64,000 nt of DNA, from the NCBI RefSeq assembly GCF_900129425.1, contig NZ_LT670817.1:7654001-7718000 (forward strand), in the 5' to 3' direction. The DNA comes from Bradyrhizobium erythrophlei (lineage in GTDB: Bacteria; Pseudomonadota; Alphaproteobacteria; Rhizobiales; Xanthobacteraceae). Position numbers and translations under genes: made by a program. The notes under the pieces are model-generated. The model had not been told where the DNA came from. It saw nothing but the letters and a program-made list of their open reading frames with translations, and did no database searches. Below, piece after piece: positions 62,678-64,000 of this stretch; positions within the stretch are counted from its first letter, which is position 1, and the number at the start of each line of letters is the position of its first letter.

Positions 62678-63775
62678 GTGGCCAGCCGAAGGGTAAACCA
62701 AGATCTCCCCGTGATCGCGCGCTTTGAGGTGCGCCATCGCAACTACCTCGCGCCAGACGGCTCGATAGCTCGGCCGCTCCCCGCCTTCGCCTCCGATGCA
62801 AACCTGCTCATCGCACTCTACCGGGCCATGGTGCTGCTGCGCCTCTTTGACAAGAAGGCTGTTGCATTGCAGCGCACCGGCCGGCTTGGGACTTATGCCG
62901 TTTCGCTCGGCCAGGAGGCGGTATCGGTTGGGATAGCCAGTGCGATGCGGGAAGAAGACGTGCTGTTGCCCTCCTATCGCGACAATGGCGCGCTGCTTTG
63001 GCGCGGCGTCAAGCTTGAAGAGATCCTGCTGTTTTGGGGCGGGGACGAACGGGGCAATTGTTTCTCCGGACCGCTTCACGATTTTCCATTCTGCGTTCCC
63101 GTGGGATCTCAGGCGCCTCATGCCGCCGGCGTCGCCTATGCGTTTAAGCTGCGCAAGGAGCCGCATGTCGCCGTGTGCCTGTTCGGCGATGGCGCCACCT
63201 CGAAAGGCGACGTCTACGAAGCGATGAATTTTGCCGGCGTGCACAAATTGCCCGTCGTGTTCGTCGCCACCAACAATCAATGGGCCATATCGGTGCCGTT
63301 GCGACTGCAGACCGGTTCCGAAACGCTGGCGCAGAAAGCTATCGCTGCAGGATTCACCGGCGAGCAGGTCGATGGCAGCGACGCGGTGGCGATGCGCGCC
63401 GCTGCCGAAGAGGCTATTGCCGCAGCCCGTGACGGCAAAGGCCCCCGTTTCATCGAGGCGGTCACTTACCGCCTCGGCGACCATACAACCTCCGATGACG
63501 CATCACGCTATCGTTCGGCTGACGAAGTCCAGGCTCATTGGAAGGAAGAGCCGATTGCCCGCTTGAGGGCTTATCTTGTGGGTCAAAAAATGTGGGGCAA
63601 AGCAGACGAAGAGCGGCTCGCCACCGAGTGCCATGAGCGCGTCGAGGCGGCGGTCGAGCGCTATCTGGCAACGGCACCGCGCCGTCCGGAAGCCATGTTC
63701 GATCACCTCTACGCCGATCTGCCCGAGGTCTATGCCGCACAGCGCCGTGAACTCGCGGGAGAGCGCGATGCCTGA
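62678..63775 (+). CDS. 2-oxoacid (pyruvate) dehydrogenase E1 component, alpha subunit
   Basis: A 365-residue subunit of the heterotetrameric E1 of pyruvate or branched-chain 2-oxoacid dehydrogenase. The TPP motif is 'FGDGATSKGD' (GDG at 170-172) through 'VFVATNNQWAIS' (Asn200), the phosphorylation-loop-like region 'YRLGDHTTSDDASRY' is conserved, and 'GQEAVSVGI' is near the N-terminus. The GTG start at 62678 has GGAG upstream. The E1 beta gene overlaps its end by eight bases. The 'TTSDDASRY' loop favours a BkdA/AcoA-like E1, but pyruvate cannot be excluded. Confidence 0.92.
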   Translation: MASRRVNQDLPVIARFEVRHRNYLAPDGSIARPLPAFASDANLLIALYRAMVLLRLFDKKAVALQRTGRLGTYAVSLGQEAVSVGIASAMREEDVLLPSYRDNGALLWRGVKLEEILLFWGGDERGNCFSGPLHDFPFCVPVGSQAPHAAGVAYAFKLRKEPHVAVCLFGDGATSKGDVYEAMNFAGVHKLPVVFVATNNQWAISVPLRLQTGSETLAQKAIAAGFTGEQVDGSDAVAMRAAAEEAIAAARDGKGPRFIEAVTYRLGDHTTSDDASRYRSADEVQAHWKEEPIARLRAYLVGQKMWGKADEERLATECHERVEAAVERYLATAPRRPEAMFDHLYADLPEVYAAQRRELAGERDA

Positions 63776-64000
63776 GGTAACGCTGGTGGAAGCCGTCAAT
63801 CTGGCGCTCGGACGCGCGATGGAGGACGATCCCGATGTGGTCGTGCTTGGCGAAGACGTTGGCGTCAACGGAGGCGTCTTCCGCGCGACCGCGGGCCTGC
63901 AGAAGCGCTTTGGAGCCGAGCGCGTCCTCGATACGCCGCTTGCTGAACTCCTGATCAGCGGGCTCTGCGTGGGCATGGCGGCGCAGGGGCTGAAGCCCGT
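63768..64000 (+). CDS. 2-oxoacid (pyruvate) dehydrogenase E1 component, beta subunit, N-terminal part
   Basis: The first 77 residues are visible ('MPEVTLVEAVNLALGRAM', 'VVVLGEDVGVNGGVFRATAG', 'RVLDTPLAELLISGLCVGMA'), matching the start of E1 beta (transketolase-like) subunits. The ATG at 63768 overlaps the end of the alpha gene. The rest runs off the right edge; E2 and E3 genes may follow outside. Confidence 0.92.
   Translation, partial: MPEVTLVEAVNLALGRAMEDDPDVVVLGEDVGVNGGVFRATAGLQKRFGAERVLDTPLAELLISGLCVGMAAQGLKP

Overview
The window looks like chromosome of a high-GC alphaproteobacterium of the Bradyrhizobium/Rhodopseudomonas group. This rests on the overall protein style, a DUF2865-type secreted protein, intergenic palindromes built around GGGCTTGACCCGG- and GCGGGGTAT-type arms, and a wealth of LysR/MarR regulators and tripartite-tricarboxylate (Bug) binding proteins. 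Genus is an inference; there is no rRNA gene here.

Positions 1-15.3 kb are ordinary core genome: Lrp-type regulator (cut by the left edge), phosphoglucomutase/phosphomannomutase, periplasmic aspartic protease, HAD phosphatase, HrpB helicase, UDP-glucose dehydrogenase, acyltransferase, DNA polymerase I, glutathione S-transferase, PyrE and a DUF2865 protein. Two core genes (hrpB, polA) carry palindromic intergenic-type repeats as in-frame insertions, and the polA proofreading domain has lost two of its metal-binding acidic residues.

Positions 15.3-23.4 kb form a small accessory island: a tyrosine integrase, the 5' half of a tRNA-Gly(UCC), several relic ORFs, then a tight two-gene unit encoding a membrane-anchored HerA/DUF87-type ATPase and a stand-alone reverse transcriptase of the Abi/'unknown group' defence style, followed by the 5' two-thirds or less of an SNF2-type helicase. 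The ATPase-RT pair is the best candidate for a little-described (probably antiphage) system.

Positions 23.4-48.8 kb are a patchwork of small catabolic and redox modules (tautomerases, SDRs, cupins, aldo/keto reductase, enoyl-CoA hydratase, alpha/beta hydrolases, isochorismatase fold) with their LysR and MarR regulators, mixed with many broken genes: a frameshifted cytochrome/lyase-like protein, truncated queC, frameshifted nitrile-hydratase accessory gene, catalase chimera, acyl-CoA synthetase with two frameshifts, and fragments of FMN reductase, cytochrome c, MFS and a serine recombinase. A 150-bp near-identical direct repeat (32881 and 37280) flanks the most scrambled part, so recombination or a lost mobile element probably shaped it.

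Positions 48.8-54.8 kb hold a hybrid histidine kinase and a divergent OmpR-type regulator, small hypothetical genes and a gene-poor, repeat-bearing stretch. Positions 55-64 kb hold a coherent six-gene operon (two Bug binding proteins, alpha/beta hydrolase, LigI-like amidohydrolase, two-subunit TPP decarboxylase) divergent from a LysR regulator, then dodecin, a small hypothetical protein and the start of a pyruvate/2-oxoacid dehydrogenase E1 operon cut by the right edge.
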